DNA from: Gammaproteobacteria bacterium
GTDB lineage: Bacteria > Pseudomonadota > Gammaproteobacteria > Pseudomonadales > Pseudohongiellaceae
Assembly: GCA_030752195.1 (NCBI GenBank)
Contig: JASMER010000003.1
Location: 1 to 32,077, forward strand
Direction: 5' to 3'
DNA length: 32,077 nucleotides
The notes beneath the pieces are model-generated. The model saw only the letters and a list, made by a program, of their open reading frames with translations, did no database searches and was not told where the DNA came from. Below, one piece after another: positions 7,830 through 15,244 of the stretch; the stretch's first letter is position 1, and every line of letters begins with the position of its first letter. The position numbers were made by a program, and so were the translations under genes.

Positions 7830-9080
7830 TTAAAATCGTTTTTTAACGGCCTTTAACGCGTCGGCGAAAATCTCGAAGCTCTGCGCGAGATCTTCCTCAT
7901 TGTGGGCAGCGGAAACAAACAGGTTATGGTGAGAAGTTAAAAATAAACCCCGCCTCGTGCACTCTCCACATAAGGCCTGATGAAACCCCGGCCCGGCCTC
8001 GTGCTCTGTACGCAAGTAAGCCATTGAAGGAATCCCACTTACAACCAACTCGTGGCCGGCGTCTGCGGAGATCGATTGCAAACCACTCCACAGCGCGGTT
8101 CCTGTCTTGAGAACACGCGCGGGCACTTCAAGACGCTTCAGTTCCCGCAGGCACGCGAGCGCTGCCGCCATAGGTCCAGCCGAGAACCAAAAGCTGCCGG
8201 TCTGAAAGACGCTAGCCGCCGCATCCTTAAGTTCGCCGCGCCCAACCACAGCTGCAATCGGATATCCGTTGGCGATCGCCTTACAGTAGCAGCTGAGGTC
8301 CGGCGTATAGCCAAAGTAAGCGGGGGAACCCTCCATATGCAGGCGGAAACCCGCTCGCACGTCATCACAGATTGATAGCACCTGATGCTCACGCAAAATT
8401 TCGTGCACCCCCTTCCAATAGCCAGAATCTGGCAGGGCATTGTCTTCATAAACCGGGTGATGGTAGGGCGAGCTGATGAATGCTGCGACTTCTCCCGGAT
8501 GTTCAAGCAGTGCTAATTGCAAGGCGGGAAGATCGTTCCAGGGAATCCGAATCAATTCATGGTGATCACGCTCGCTGATACCGGCACGGCCTCTTGCCTG
8601 CATCCAGGGGGAACTGCCATGGTAGCCCCCTTCAATGGCGATCAGTTTCCGACGGCCCGTGTGCGTGCGTGCAATGAGCACCGCCATGTTGGTCGCGTCA
8701 GCGCCATTTTTCGCAAAAGTCGCCCAATCCGCCCAGGGTATCAAATCCACGAACGTTTCCGCTAAATCGACCATCACCGGAGAGGCAAGTGAGCAAGTGT
8801 CTGCTTTGGACAGCTGATCGCGTACCGCCTGTTCGATAACTTCGTTATCGTAACCCAGAATCATAGGACCATAAGCGCACATGTAATCAATATATTCATT
8901 GCCATCCACATCCCAGAACCGTGAGCCCTTCGCGCGGTCCACATAATGAGGGTACGTTCCCGCTGGCACCTGTGCCATCGGATTGAAGTGTCCCGGAATG
9001 CCGTTAGGAATCACGTTCTTTGCTCTTTGCAGCAGAGCCTCACTTTTGCTGTAGCTGTGGTTTCGCCTCTGCTCAGTCAT
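7830..9080 (-). CDS. Class III aminotransferase, glutamate-1-semialdehyde aminomutase-like
   Basis: 416 residues when started at ATG 9080-9078 (MTEQRRNHSYSKSE). A longer open frame to 9173 only runs into the coding sequence of the upstream transporter. The pattern is that of the HemL-like branch: ALLQRAKNVIPNGIPGHFNP at the N terminus, DVDGNEYIDYMCAYGPMILG, FAKNGADATNMAVLIAR, a PLP-contacting Asp in SICDDVRAGFR (about 239-240) and the Schiff-base Lys in CYCKAIANGYPIAAVVG (about 267). It is unlikely to be HemL itself: the conserved HemL lysine context differs and the neighbour is a peptide transporter. Probably an amine or amino acid transaminase or aminomutase. It overlaps the POT gene by 8 bases, so the pair should be translationally coupled. 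Confidence 0.88.
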   Translation of the reverse strand: MTEQRRNHSYSKSEALLQRAKNVIPNGIPGHFNPMAQVPAGTYPHYVDRAKGSRFWDVDGNEYIDYMCAYGPMILGYDNEVIEQAVRDQLSKADTCSLASPVMVDLAETFVDLIPWADWATFAKNGADATNMAVLIARTHTGRRKLIAIEGGYHGSSPWMQARGRAGISERDHHELIRIPWNDLPALQLALLEHPGEVAAFISSPYHHPVYEDNALPDSGYWKGVHEILREHQVLSICDDVRAGFRLHMEGSPAYFGYTPDLSCYCKAIANGYPIAAVVGRGELKDAAASVFQTGSFWFSAGPMAAALACLRELKRLEVPARVLKTGTALWSGLQSISADAGHELVVSGIPSMAYLRTEHEAGPGFHQALCGECTRRGLFLTSHHNLFVSAAHNEEDLAQSFEIFADALKAVKKRF

Positions 9081-10419
9081 TACTGCCTGCCTCATCATGA
9101 ATAATAAAGTCCATATCATAGCTCGCCATATACAAAGCAAAGAGTACTGCGGCAGTTCCCATGAAGCCTGCAAAAAATAAATGATACATGGCTCCTTCTA
9201 GTTTAGAGGAGCCATCAGGGTTTTGAATTATCTGGTTGACCACCGCGGTAAAGACATTACCTGCCGAGATCGACAAGTAGAAGAAAGACATGACCAGAGA
9301 CTTCATACGCTTGGGCGCCTGCGTGTAGGAGAATTCCATAACCGTTATCACCAGCATTACCTCAGCAACCGAGAGCAAAAGGTAAGCCAGCAGCTGCCAG
9401 CTGATATGGGGCGTCAAGCCCAGCTGAATTTGCGATTCACACCAAGCGGTGACGAGAAACGGAGTCAGAGCTAGAAACATACCAATACACATCTGCCGGG
9501 CAGGGGTAAGCTCGAACAGTTTGTTCATGGCCGGATAGATCAGGTAGGTAAAGGTCGGTATAAGCAAGATGATCAAAAACGGATTTGCAGCCAGAATCTG
9601 TGCGGGCAGCAACTCGACTCCGAATACCATCCTGTCCATATTCTGCGCCTGTAATACCCAAGTACTACCCTGTTGATCAAACAGGGACCAGAAAGCCGCA
9701 ACCAGAACATAAATCACCAATAGACGCTTCACCACCCGCCGGCCTTCGGGGCCGGTGATGTCCTGCAGATACCCCTGGCCTGCTGGCGGAATATGGACAA
9801 ATTCCCGACGGCCTGCCCAAAAGGTCAGCGTCGCCAGCGCCATGAAAGCGCCGGGCACGCCAAAAGCTACTGCCGGCCCAAAGTGTTCCAGCAGCCAGGG
9901 CGTAAGCAAGGAAGAAGTTGACGACCCAAGGTTAATGCCGAGGTAATACCAGCTGTAAGCCCGTGACAGTAGATGCTTATTGGTCTTGCCAAACTGGTCG
10001 CCGACATTTGAGGCCACACAGGGCTTGATGCCCCCGGAACCTACCGCGACCAGGGTCAGACCTAAAAACAGGCCGATCTGGGTATCGTCCAGAAACAGCG
10101 AGAAATGCCCCGCGCAGTAAACAAGCGACAGCGAGATGATGGTCTTGTATTTACCCCAGAAGGCATCAGCAATGATCGCGCCAAGCAGCGGCAGAAAATA
10201 GGCAGTTGCGGTAAATAAGTGGAAATATGACGTCGCATCTTCATCAGGCAGCGTGGCTAACTGCCCGTCCGAAGACATCAGATACTGGGTCATGAAAATG
10301 ACCAGAATTGCCCGCAAGCCATAAAAACTGAAGCGCTCAGCAACGTCATTCACAATGATGTAAGGAATCCCGCCCGGCATGTCGGGTGTTGAAACGGGCG
10401 CTGTCAGATAGTGGGACAT
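9073..10419 (-). CDS. POT-family proton-dependent oligopeptide transporter
   Basis: 448 residues with about 12 transmembrane segments. The N-terminal NDVAERFSFYGLRAIL is the ExxERFxYY-type signature of the POT/PTR2 family, and AVGSGGIKPCVASNVGDQF together with SWYYLGINLGS are further family motifs. It imports di- and tripeptides with protons across the inner membrane. The C-terminal half keeps the FSYTQAPKRMKSLVMSFF loop. The start at 10419-10417 has no strong ribosome binding site. The stop at 9073 lies inside the start of the aminotransferase gene, an 8-base overlap. It is divergent from the flavin reductase-like gene at 10611. Confidence 0.92.
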   Translation of the reverse strand: MSHYLTAPVSTPDMPGGIPYIIVNDVAERFSFYGLRAILVIFMTQYLMSSDGQLATLPDEDATSYFHLFTATAYFLPLLGAIIADAFWGKYKTIISLSLVYCAGHFSLFLDDTQIGLFLGLTLVAVGSGGIKPCVASNVGDQFGKTNKHLLSRAYSWYYLGINLGSSTSSLLTPWLLEHFGPAVAFGVPGAFMALATLTFWAGRREFVHIPPAGQGYLQDITGPEGRRVVKRLLVIYVLVAAFWSLFDQQGSTWVLQAQNMDRMVFGVELLPAQILAANPFLIILLIPTFTYLIYPAMNKLFELTPARQMCIGMFLALTPFLVTAWCESQIQLGLTPHISWQLLAYLLLSVAEVMLVITVMEFSYTQAPKRMKSLVMSFFYLSISAGNVFTAVVNQIIQNPDGSSKLEGAMYHLFFAGFMGTAAVLFALYMASYDMDFIIHDEAGSND

Positions 10420-10610
10420 TAAGCCATTGTAACGAAAATCCAGCGGGAAGCATCGCAGGATTCCAGACGCAGGGAAGATGAGACTTTTGTCCTGCCAACC
10501 AGACTGGGCGAAATCATGGCGGCCTGATCTACGCCTCGCCGTTGGCTTGCAGACCGGAATACGAGATGGTTTGCTATGTCTTTGCCAACCTTCCGTATGG
10601 AGCCCGCCCC

Positions 10611-11234
10611 ATGTTCTACGAACCGAAAAACCAGAACCACGGACTGCCCAAAAATCCCTTCAATAGCCTAGTGATCCCGCGGCCCATAGGCTGGATCAGC
10701 TCAATCGACAGCGATGGGGTGTTTAATCTAGCCCCTTACAGCTTTTTCAATGCTGTCTGTTACCGACCTCCAACCGTTATGTTTTCAGCAGGCGCAAGCA
10801 GTACAGATGATCGTAACAAGGACACGGCACGGAATGTCGAGACTACCGGTGAGTTCGTATGCAATCTGGCAATATGGGAACTCAGGGAACAGATGAACCT
10901 CTCTTCTGCCACCTTGCCTCCGGAAACGGACGAGATTGCGCTGGCAGGTCTGACGCCCGTCGGTTCCACTCTGGTAAAGGCGCCGAGAATTGCCGAGGCT
11001 CCGGTTCAGCTTGAATGCAAGTATGTTAAAACCACCCTTATACCAGGATGGGATCACGGAGATGGCTATAAGGTGATATTTGGAGAAGTCATTGGTGTTC
11101 ACATTGATGACGCCATGATCACCGAAGGCGGCCTTATTGATGTGGCTAAAATGATGCCGATCGGCCGCCTTGGATACAATGATTACGCGCGGGTAGACGC
11201 GGATTCCATCTTCACGATAGCTCGGCCTGGATAA
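10611..11234 (+). CDS. Flavin reductase-like (DIM6/NTAB) FMN-binding protein
   Basis: 207 residues from ATG 10611, with GGAG at 10599-10602, 8 bases upstream. An open frame reaches back to 10542, but nothing conserved lies there. The sequence NPFNSLVIPRPIGWISSIDSDGVFNLAPYSFFNAV is the N-terminal barrel strand and FMN-phosphate-binding region of the flavin reductase-like family, and DRNKDTARNVETTGEFVCNLA is its usual continuation. Members bind FMN and either reduce it for partner monooxygenases or act as small oxidoreductases; the partner here is not evident. It is divergent from the POT operon and about 225 bases before copy B of the secreted family. Confidence 0.88.
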   Translation: MFYEPKNQNHGLPKNPFNSLVIPRPIGWISSIDSDGVFNLAPYSFFNAVCYRPPTVMFSAGASSTDDRNKDTARNVETTGEFVCNLAIWELREQMNLSSATLPPETDEIALAGLTPVGSTLVKAPRIAEAPVQLECKYVKTTLIPGWDHGDGYKVIFGEVIGVHIDDAMITEGGLIDVAKMMPIGRLGYNDYARVDADSIFTIARPG

Positions 11235-11341
11235 AACGGCCTAGACGCGCCTGAAGGTGCACGTAGTGAGTATCATTGGTTCGTGCCGGGCGAGGACAGC
11301 AGATTTTTCTTTCTGCGCGACATACGGCACAATCGGAGGGA

Positions 11342-11363
11342 GTGGCATGATCACTGATGCCAC
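11342..11363. repeat. Inverted repeat upstream of copy B
   Basis: GTGGCAT (11342-11348) and ATGCCAC (11357-11363) form a perfect 7-bp inverted repeat around 8 bases. No T-run follows, so it does not look like a terminator. It sits about 97 bases before the start at 11460 and might be an operator, or chance. Confidence 0.3.
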
Positions 11364-11449
11364 CCATCGTAATGTAGCCAACGGGGTACATATGCGACCA
11401 CAATAACAAGTAAATCAGGTTCCAGATCTTTTATCATGGCACCCTGCAC

Positions 11450-11454
11450 GGAGA
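11450..11454 (+). promoter_or_regulatory. Ribosome binding site deciding the start at 11460
   Basis: GGAGA lies 5 bases before ATG 11460. The earlier ATG at 11436 lacks such a site and adds a stretch of no apparent signal value. Confidence 0.5.
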
Positions 11455-11459
11455 CATCA

Positions 11460-12320
11460 ATGTCCTTCAAGCAAAGATCTTATTTCAGCTTTCTACGACT
11501 GTCTGTTCTGATGGTGATGCTTACGGGCCATCTCCCGCTGAGCGGTCAGGAAATTCCACGCCTCTCGAGTGGACTGCCAGACTTTAATGGTGTCTGGCAA
11601 GTCTTGAACGAAGCAAACTGGGATTTAGAACCGCACATTGCGAGACACTCGGTGATGATGCGGGAAGGTCCGGTAAATGCTGTGCCTGCTGCAGAAACAC
11701 TCGCAGCCGGGGCCGTTCTGTCGGTACCCGGTTCCATGGGTGTCATTGAAGGTGGCGGCCGGATTCCTTACAACGAGCAAGCTCGCAGGGTCAAAGAAGA
11801 CAACGCGGCCAACTGGATCACCCGCGATCCTGAAGTTAAGTGCTATATGCCGGGAGTGCCGAGGGCGACCTACCTGCCACACCCGTTTCAGATCATCCAG
11901 AGTGATAACGATTTTTTTATTGCCTATCAGTTTGCAGGCGCCGTACGGGATATTTACCTCGAAGACCCGGGTCCAGCACCGCTTGACTCCTGGATGGGGT
12001 GGTCCGCAGGCCGCTGGGACGGAGACACGTTGGTCGTCGAGGTGACGGGATTGCACGACGGCACCTGGCTGGACCGCGCCGGCAGTCATCACAGCTATCA
12101 GATGAAAGTCACCGAGCGCTACACCCTGATGGGCCCCAATCACATCGACTATGAGGCGACAATTGAAGATCCCTTGGTACTGACCGAACCCTTTACCATC
12201 AAAATGCCTATTTACCGCCGCATGGAATCTGACGCCCGAATCATGGATTTCCGATGTGTCGAATTCGTTGAAGAGCTTATTTATGGTGAGTATCGCAGAT
12301 ACCCGCTTCCCCGAGATTGA
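11460..12320 (+). CDS. Secreted protein of the unrecognised family, copy B
   Basis: 286 residues from ATG 11460. A Sec signal peptide (FLRLSVLMVMLTG) leads to EIPRLSSGLPDFNGVW, matching the mature N terminus of copies A and C. Other shared landmarks are VKCYMPGVPR (the place of ERCLS in the others), FQIIQSDNDFFIAYQ, GRWDGDTLVVEVTGL and a KVTERYTL strand. It lacks the YACHE segment; its C terminus has MDFRCVEFVEELIYGEYRR instead, so the Cys is kept in a different context. This is the most divergent of the three copies. Copy C starts 16 bases downstream, followed by the DUF6152-like gene. Function unknown; probably periplasmic. Confidence 0.83.
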   Translation: MSFKQRSYFSFLRLSVLMVMLTGHLPLSGQEIPRLSSGLPDFNGVWQVLNEANWDLEPHIARHSVMMREGPVNAVPAAETLAAGAVLSVPGSMGVIEGGGRIPYNEQARRVKEDNAANWITRDPEVKCYMPGVPRATYLPHPFQIIQSDNDFFIAYQFAGAVRDIYLEDPGPAPLDSWMGWSAGRWDGDTLVVEVTGLHDGTWLDRAGSHHSYQMKVTERYTLMGPNHIDYEATIEDPLVLTEPFTIKMPIYRRMESDARIMDFRCVEFVEELIYGEYRRYPLPRD

Positions 12321-12324
12321 GTTC

Positions 12325-12329
12325 AGGAG
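12325..12329 (+). promoter_or_regulatory. Ribosome binding site deciding the start at 12337
   Basis: AGGAG lies 7 bases before ATG 12337 but only 1 base before ATG 12331, so the second of the two in-frame ATGs is favoured. Confidence 0.55.
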
Positions 12330-12336
12330 CATGCAC

Positions 12337-13452
12337 ATGAAAACTTCAAAAAAACGTTCCACTTACCTGCTTGTTGTTGCCGGGTTCTGCATCATGCCCC
12401 CCAGCCTGGCGCAGAACGGTGAAATTCCCCGTACCGCCGATGGCAAACCGGATTTTTCCGGCACTTACGACGTGTCTACGCTGACGCCATTTCAACGTCC
12501 CTCTCGATTCGGAAATCGGCTGATCCTGACCAACGATGAAGCCTTTGGCATTGCTAATGCCGAATTCGAGCGTAAAGAAGAGAATCAGGTGGGCAGTGAC
12601 CCCGACCGTTCGGCACCCCCTCAAGGTGGAGATGGTTCTACGGGTGCTGCCGGCAATGTCGGGGGCTATAACACATTCTGGGTAGATAACGGCACAGATG
12701 TGGTCCGCATAAACAGCGAATTCAGATCGTCCATTATTACCGACCCGCTTAACGGCAGGATGCCACCCGTAACCGATGCACTGCGTGATGCGCAGCGTGC
12801 GGCTCTGGGTGCGGGCGAAGCGCCACGCCGGGAAGGTGGAGCAAATGATGGTACAGCCTACTGGCTGGATGCGGGACTAGATGCACCCGGCCCCTACGAC
12901 AATCCCGAAAACCGGCCGTTTGCGGAGCGCTGCATCATGTCATTTGGCTCCACTGCAGGGCCACCGATGCTTCCCGCACTTTACAACAACCACAAACGCA
13001 TCGTGCAAACGGAAGACACGATTCTTATTCAGATTGAAATGGTGCACGAAGCGCGCATCGTCAGAATGAACGCCGAGCACGACCCGTCTAACATTCAAAA
13101 ATGGCTCGGCGATTCTATCGGATGGTGGGAAGGAGACACTCTGGTGGTTGAGACGACAAACTTCAGGGACACCCCCAATTTCTCGCGCGGCTCAGCCAAT
13201 ATGAAGGTCACAGAATACTTTGAGTACGAGAACCCCGACAAGGTGATATACCGCTTTACCGTAGAGGACCCTTCCGTGTGGACTGCTTCTTTCAGCGGCG
13301 AGTACTCGTGGCCACGCACCGACAACAAGCTGTTCGAGTATGCTTGTCATGAAGCGAACTATGCACTAGAAGGCATCATGAAAGGCGCTCGTGTACTAGA
13401 AGCAGAATACCGGGGTGAAGATCCGGGCGGTATCGCCAATCCGACTCATTAA
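12337..13452 (+). CDS. Secreted protein of the unrecognised family, copy C
   Basis: 371 residues from ATG 12337. A Lys-rich n-region and hydrophobic core (YLLVVAGFCIMPPSLAQ) form a Sec signal peptide. EIPRTADGKPDFSGTYD opens the mature protein. It shares with copy A the TPFQRP segment, SSIITDPLNGRMPP (compare SQITDPPNGKYPP), FAERCIMSFG, IVQTEDTILIQIEMVHEARI, GWWEGDTLVVETTNF and FEYACHEANYALEG. An insert of about 40 residues rich in Gly and Asn distinguishes it. A and C are clearly closer to each other than either is to B. No enzyme signature is visible. The gene sits between copy B (16-base gap) and the DUF6152-like gene (30-base gap), so the cluster is probably one transcript. Confidence 0.85.
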   Translation: MKTSKKRSTYLLVVAGFCIMPPSLAQNGEIPRTADGKPDFSGTYDVSTLTPFQRPSRFGNRLILTNDEAFGIANAEFERKEENQVGSDPDRSAPPQGGDGSTGAAGNVGGYNTFWVDNGTDVVRINSEFRSSIITDPLNGRMPPVTDALRDAQRAALGAGEAPRREGGANDGTAYWLDAGLDAPGPYDNPENRPFAERCIMSFGSTAGPPMLPALYNNHKRIVQTEDTILIQIEMVHEARIVRMNAEHDPSNIQKWLGDSIGWWEGDTLVVETTNFRDTPNFSRGSANMKVTEYFEYENPDKVIYRFTVEDPSVWTASFSGEYSWPRTDNKLFEYACHEANYALEGIMKGARVLEAEYRGEDPGGIANPTH

Positions 13453-13482
13453 GCGACCACAAGACAATCAGGGAGCACTATT

Positions 13483-13920
13483 ATGAAATCAATTTCTTTT
13501 TGGCTTAAAACAGGCGCAGCAGGACTTCTTGCTGCTGGGCTGTGGATGAGCGCTGGTATGCAGGCAGTCGCCCATCACGCCTTCAGCGCCGAATTTGATC
13601 CTAACCGTCCGGTGCTGTTGCGTGGACCGATTGTGCGCGTTGAGTGGGTGAACCCTCATACCTGGATACATCTGGACGTCACCAATGATGACGGTAGCAA
13701 GACCACCTGGATGGTGGAAGGCGGCACACCAAATACCCTGCTGCGTCGTGGACTTTCCCGCGACACAATTCTGCCGGGAACGTTTATCGTGGTCGACGGA
13801 TATCAGAGTAAGGATCGCAGTGCACGCGCCAATGGCCGGGACATCACTTTTGAAGACGGACGCAAGTTCTTCATGGGTTCTTCAGGGACCGGGGCACCCT
13901 ACGATCGGGACCGCAATTAA
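13483..13920 (+). CDS. Exported DUF6152-like protein
   Basis: 145 residues with GGGAG at 13471-13475, 7 bases before the ATG. A Sec signal peptide ends near AVAHHAFSAEFD; the His-His pair directly after the cleavage region and the following VRVEWVNPHTWIHLDV are typical of the small exported family I know as DUF6152. The predicted mature protein is a compact beta fold of about 115 residues. The N-terminal His-His and the later NPH histidine could bind a metal such as copper, which is an inference from position only. Next to copies B and C of the secreted family; the function is not known. Confidence 0.82.
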   Translation: MKSISFWLKTGAAGLLAAGLWMSAGMQAVAHHAFSAEFDPNRPVLLRGPIVRVEWVNPHTWIHLDVTNDDGSKTTWMVEGGTPNTLLRRGLSRDTILPGTFIVVDGYQSKDRSARANGRDITFEDGRKFFMGSSGTGAPYDRDRN

Positions 13921-13998
13921 CTCAAACGCGGAAAAACGGCTGATGGACCCCGCCCGGGACCGTAAGCCTGTTGTCGGACGAAGGCTGGGAAGTTAAAT

Positions 13999-14718
13999 TT
14001 GATAGAGAAAGAAATCGACATAGCAACCGCCGATGGCGACATGAATACCTTCATCACCCACCCGGAGGAAGAAGGGCCACATCCTGTCGTTCTATTCCTG
14101 ATGGACGCACCGGGCAAGCGCGGCGAGCTGCATGACATGGCCAGGAGACTCGGCACCGCCGGCTACTACGTCATGCTGCCCAATCTCTACTACCGGCGCG
14201 TGCGTGTTTATCGCATTGCTGAATCAACCCGGGAAGAAATGCATGAGCATATGGACTCGCTAAGTAATGACATGGTCTGCAACGACATAGCACAGCTTAT
14301 CGACTATGCAGACCAGGACGATGCGGCGAAATCGGGCAAGCTCGGCTGTGTCGGCTATTGTATGAGTGGCCCTTTCGCTTTTGCTGCCGCAGCGCGATTT
14401 CCTGATCGCGTTGCCGCAAGCGCCTCATTTCATGGCGTCAGGCTGATGATCGATGCACCAGATTCACCGCATCTTGAGGCACATAAGATTGCCGGAGAGA
14501 TGTATTTTGGCTGTGCCGAAACCGACAGCTACGCACCGACAGAAATGGTAGAGTCCTTACAGTCACATCTCGAAGAAACTGCGATCAATGCACGCGTGGA
14601 GTGGTACCCGGGGACCCAACACGGTTTCGTGTTCCCTAAAAGGGAGGGTATGTATGACAAGGCCTCAGCAGAGCGGCACTGGGAAAGACTTTTCGCCTTG
14701 TACCGCCGCTGCCTCTGA
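13999..14718 (+). CDS. Dienelactone hydrolase family protein
   Basis: 239 residues from a TTG codon at 13999 with GGGAAG at 13987-13992, 6 bases upstream. The next ATG (14041) would remove the first beta strand. It is an alpha/beta hydrolase of the DLH type: the nucleophile is Cys121 in VGYCMSG, with Asp176 in AETDSYAP and His208 in GTQHGFVFP completing the Cys-Asp-His triad. PHPVVLFLMDAPG is the oxyanion-region strand. Enzymes of this family open lactones such as dienelactone in aromatic degradation, though many act on other esters. No signal peptide, so cytoplasmic. It ends 7 bases before the convergent VOC gene and follows the DUF6152-like gene by 78 bases. Confidence 0.9.
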   Translation: MIEKEIDIATADGDMNTFITHPEEEGPHPVVLFLMDAPGKRGELHDMARRLGTAGYYVMLPNLYYRRVRVYRIAESTREEMHEHMDSLSNDMVCNDIAQLIDYADQDDAAKSGKLGCVGYCMSGPFAFAAAARFPDRVAASASFHGVRLMIDAPDSPHLEAHKIAGEMYFGCAETDSYAPTEMVESLQSHLEETAINARVEWYPGTQHGFVFPKREGMYDKASAERHWERLFALYRRCL

Positions 14719-14725
14719 CCACGTC

Positions 14726-15103
14726 TTACATGCGGTGTAGTGCGCAAATCTTATTACCCGCCGGATCTCTCAGATAGGCAATATACATCTTCACCCCCGC
14801 ACCTTCGCGAATACCGGGAGGATCTTCGCAGTCTTTACCACCTGCTTCAACGCCGGCTTTATGCCAGGCGTCCACCGCTTCCGGACTCTCCGCGGCAAAG
14901 CCGAGGGTGAAGCCGTTGCCGTGCGTCGCCGGTTCACCATTAATAGGATTGGTAATACCGAATATGCCGGTAGGGGTACGATAAAAATAGCGACCCTTCG
15001 GGTCATGGGCGGGTCCCCCGATCCCCAGAGTGGCCAGCGCCGCGTCATAAAATTTGCGGGAAGCTTCCAGGTCATTTGCTCCCAAAATTACATGGCTGAA
15101 CAT
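14726..15103 (-). CDS. VOC-superfamily (glyoxalase-like) protein
   Basis: 125 residues with a strong AGGAG site (minus strand, 15110-15114), 6 bases before the ATG. It has one vicinal oxygen chelate module pair: MFSHVILGANDLEASRKFYDAAL at the N terminus with a metal-ligand His4, GNGFTLGFAAES in the middle, and YIAYLRDPAGNKICALH at the C terminus, where the usual second-half ligand lies. Members include glyoxalases, dioxygenases and resistance proteins; this length and pattern belong to the broad unassigned VOC group. Convergent with the DLH gene. Confidence 0.88.
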   Translation of the reverse strand: MFSHVILGANDLEASRKFYDAALATLGIGGPAHDPKGRYFYRTPTGIFGITNPINGEPATHGNGFTLGFAAESPEAVDAWHKAGVEAGGKDCEDPPGIREGAGVKMYIAYLRDPAGNKICALHRM

Positions 15104-15143
15104 GTGTCTCTCCTAAAGTTGCTCAAACCTCTTAATCAAGGTG

Positions 15144-15160
15144 TCTGGCAATACGCCAGA
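15144..15160. repeat. Short inverted repeat in the VOC upstream region
   Basis: TCTGGC (15144-15149) and GCCAGA (15155-15160) flank 5 bases. It lies about 40 bases upstream of the VOC start, without a T-run; it may be an operator or chance. Nothing else is evident between 15104 and 15244. Confidence 0.25.
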
Positions 15161-15244
15161 AGCGCGCAGACATCTTGTGCGTAGCCAAGAAGCTCAGGGC
15201 CGAGAGGCAGGGCCCCAGTTCCTATAACATTAATTCACTGAGGA

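Noticed and set aside
9081-9173. N-terminal extension of the HemL-like aminotransferase
   Set aside because: It lies inside the 3' coding sequence of the POT gene; MTEQRRNHSY at 9080 is a normal family start.
10419-10640. 73-codon open frame on the minus strand in the divergent promoter region
   Set aside because: No ribosome binding site or motif; it overlaps the start of the flavin reductase-like gene and the region is better explained as regulatory.
11212-11409. 65-codon Cys-rich open frame on the minus strand
   Set aside because: The cysteines are not arranged in a known motif, and no ribosome binding site is seen; probably a chance frame in the intergenic region.
11625-12362. 245-codon open frame on the minus strand
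   Set aside because: It lies wholly opposite copies B and C, which have signal peptides, ribosome binding sites and shared family motifs; the minus-strand product shows no domain.
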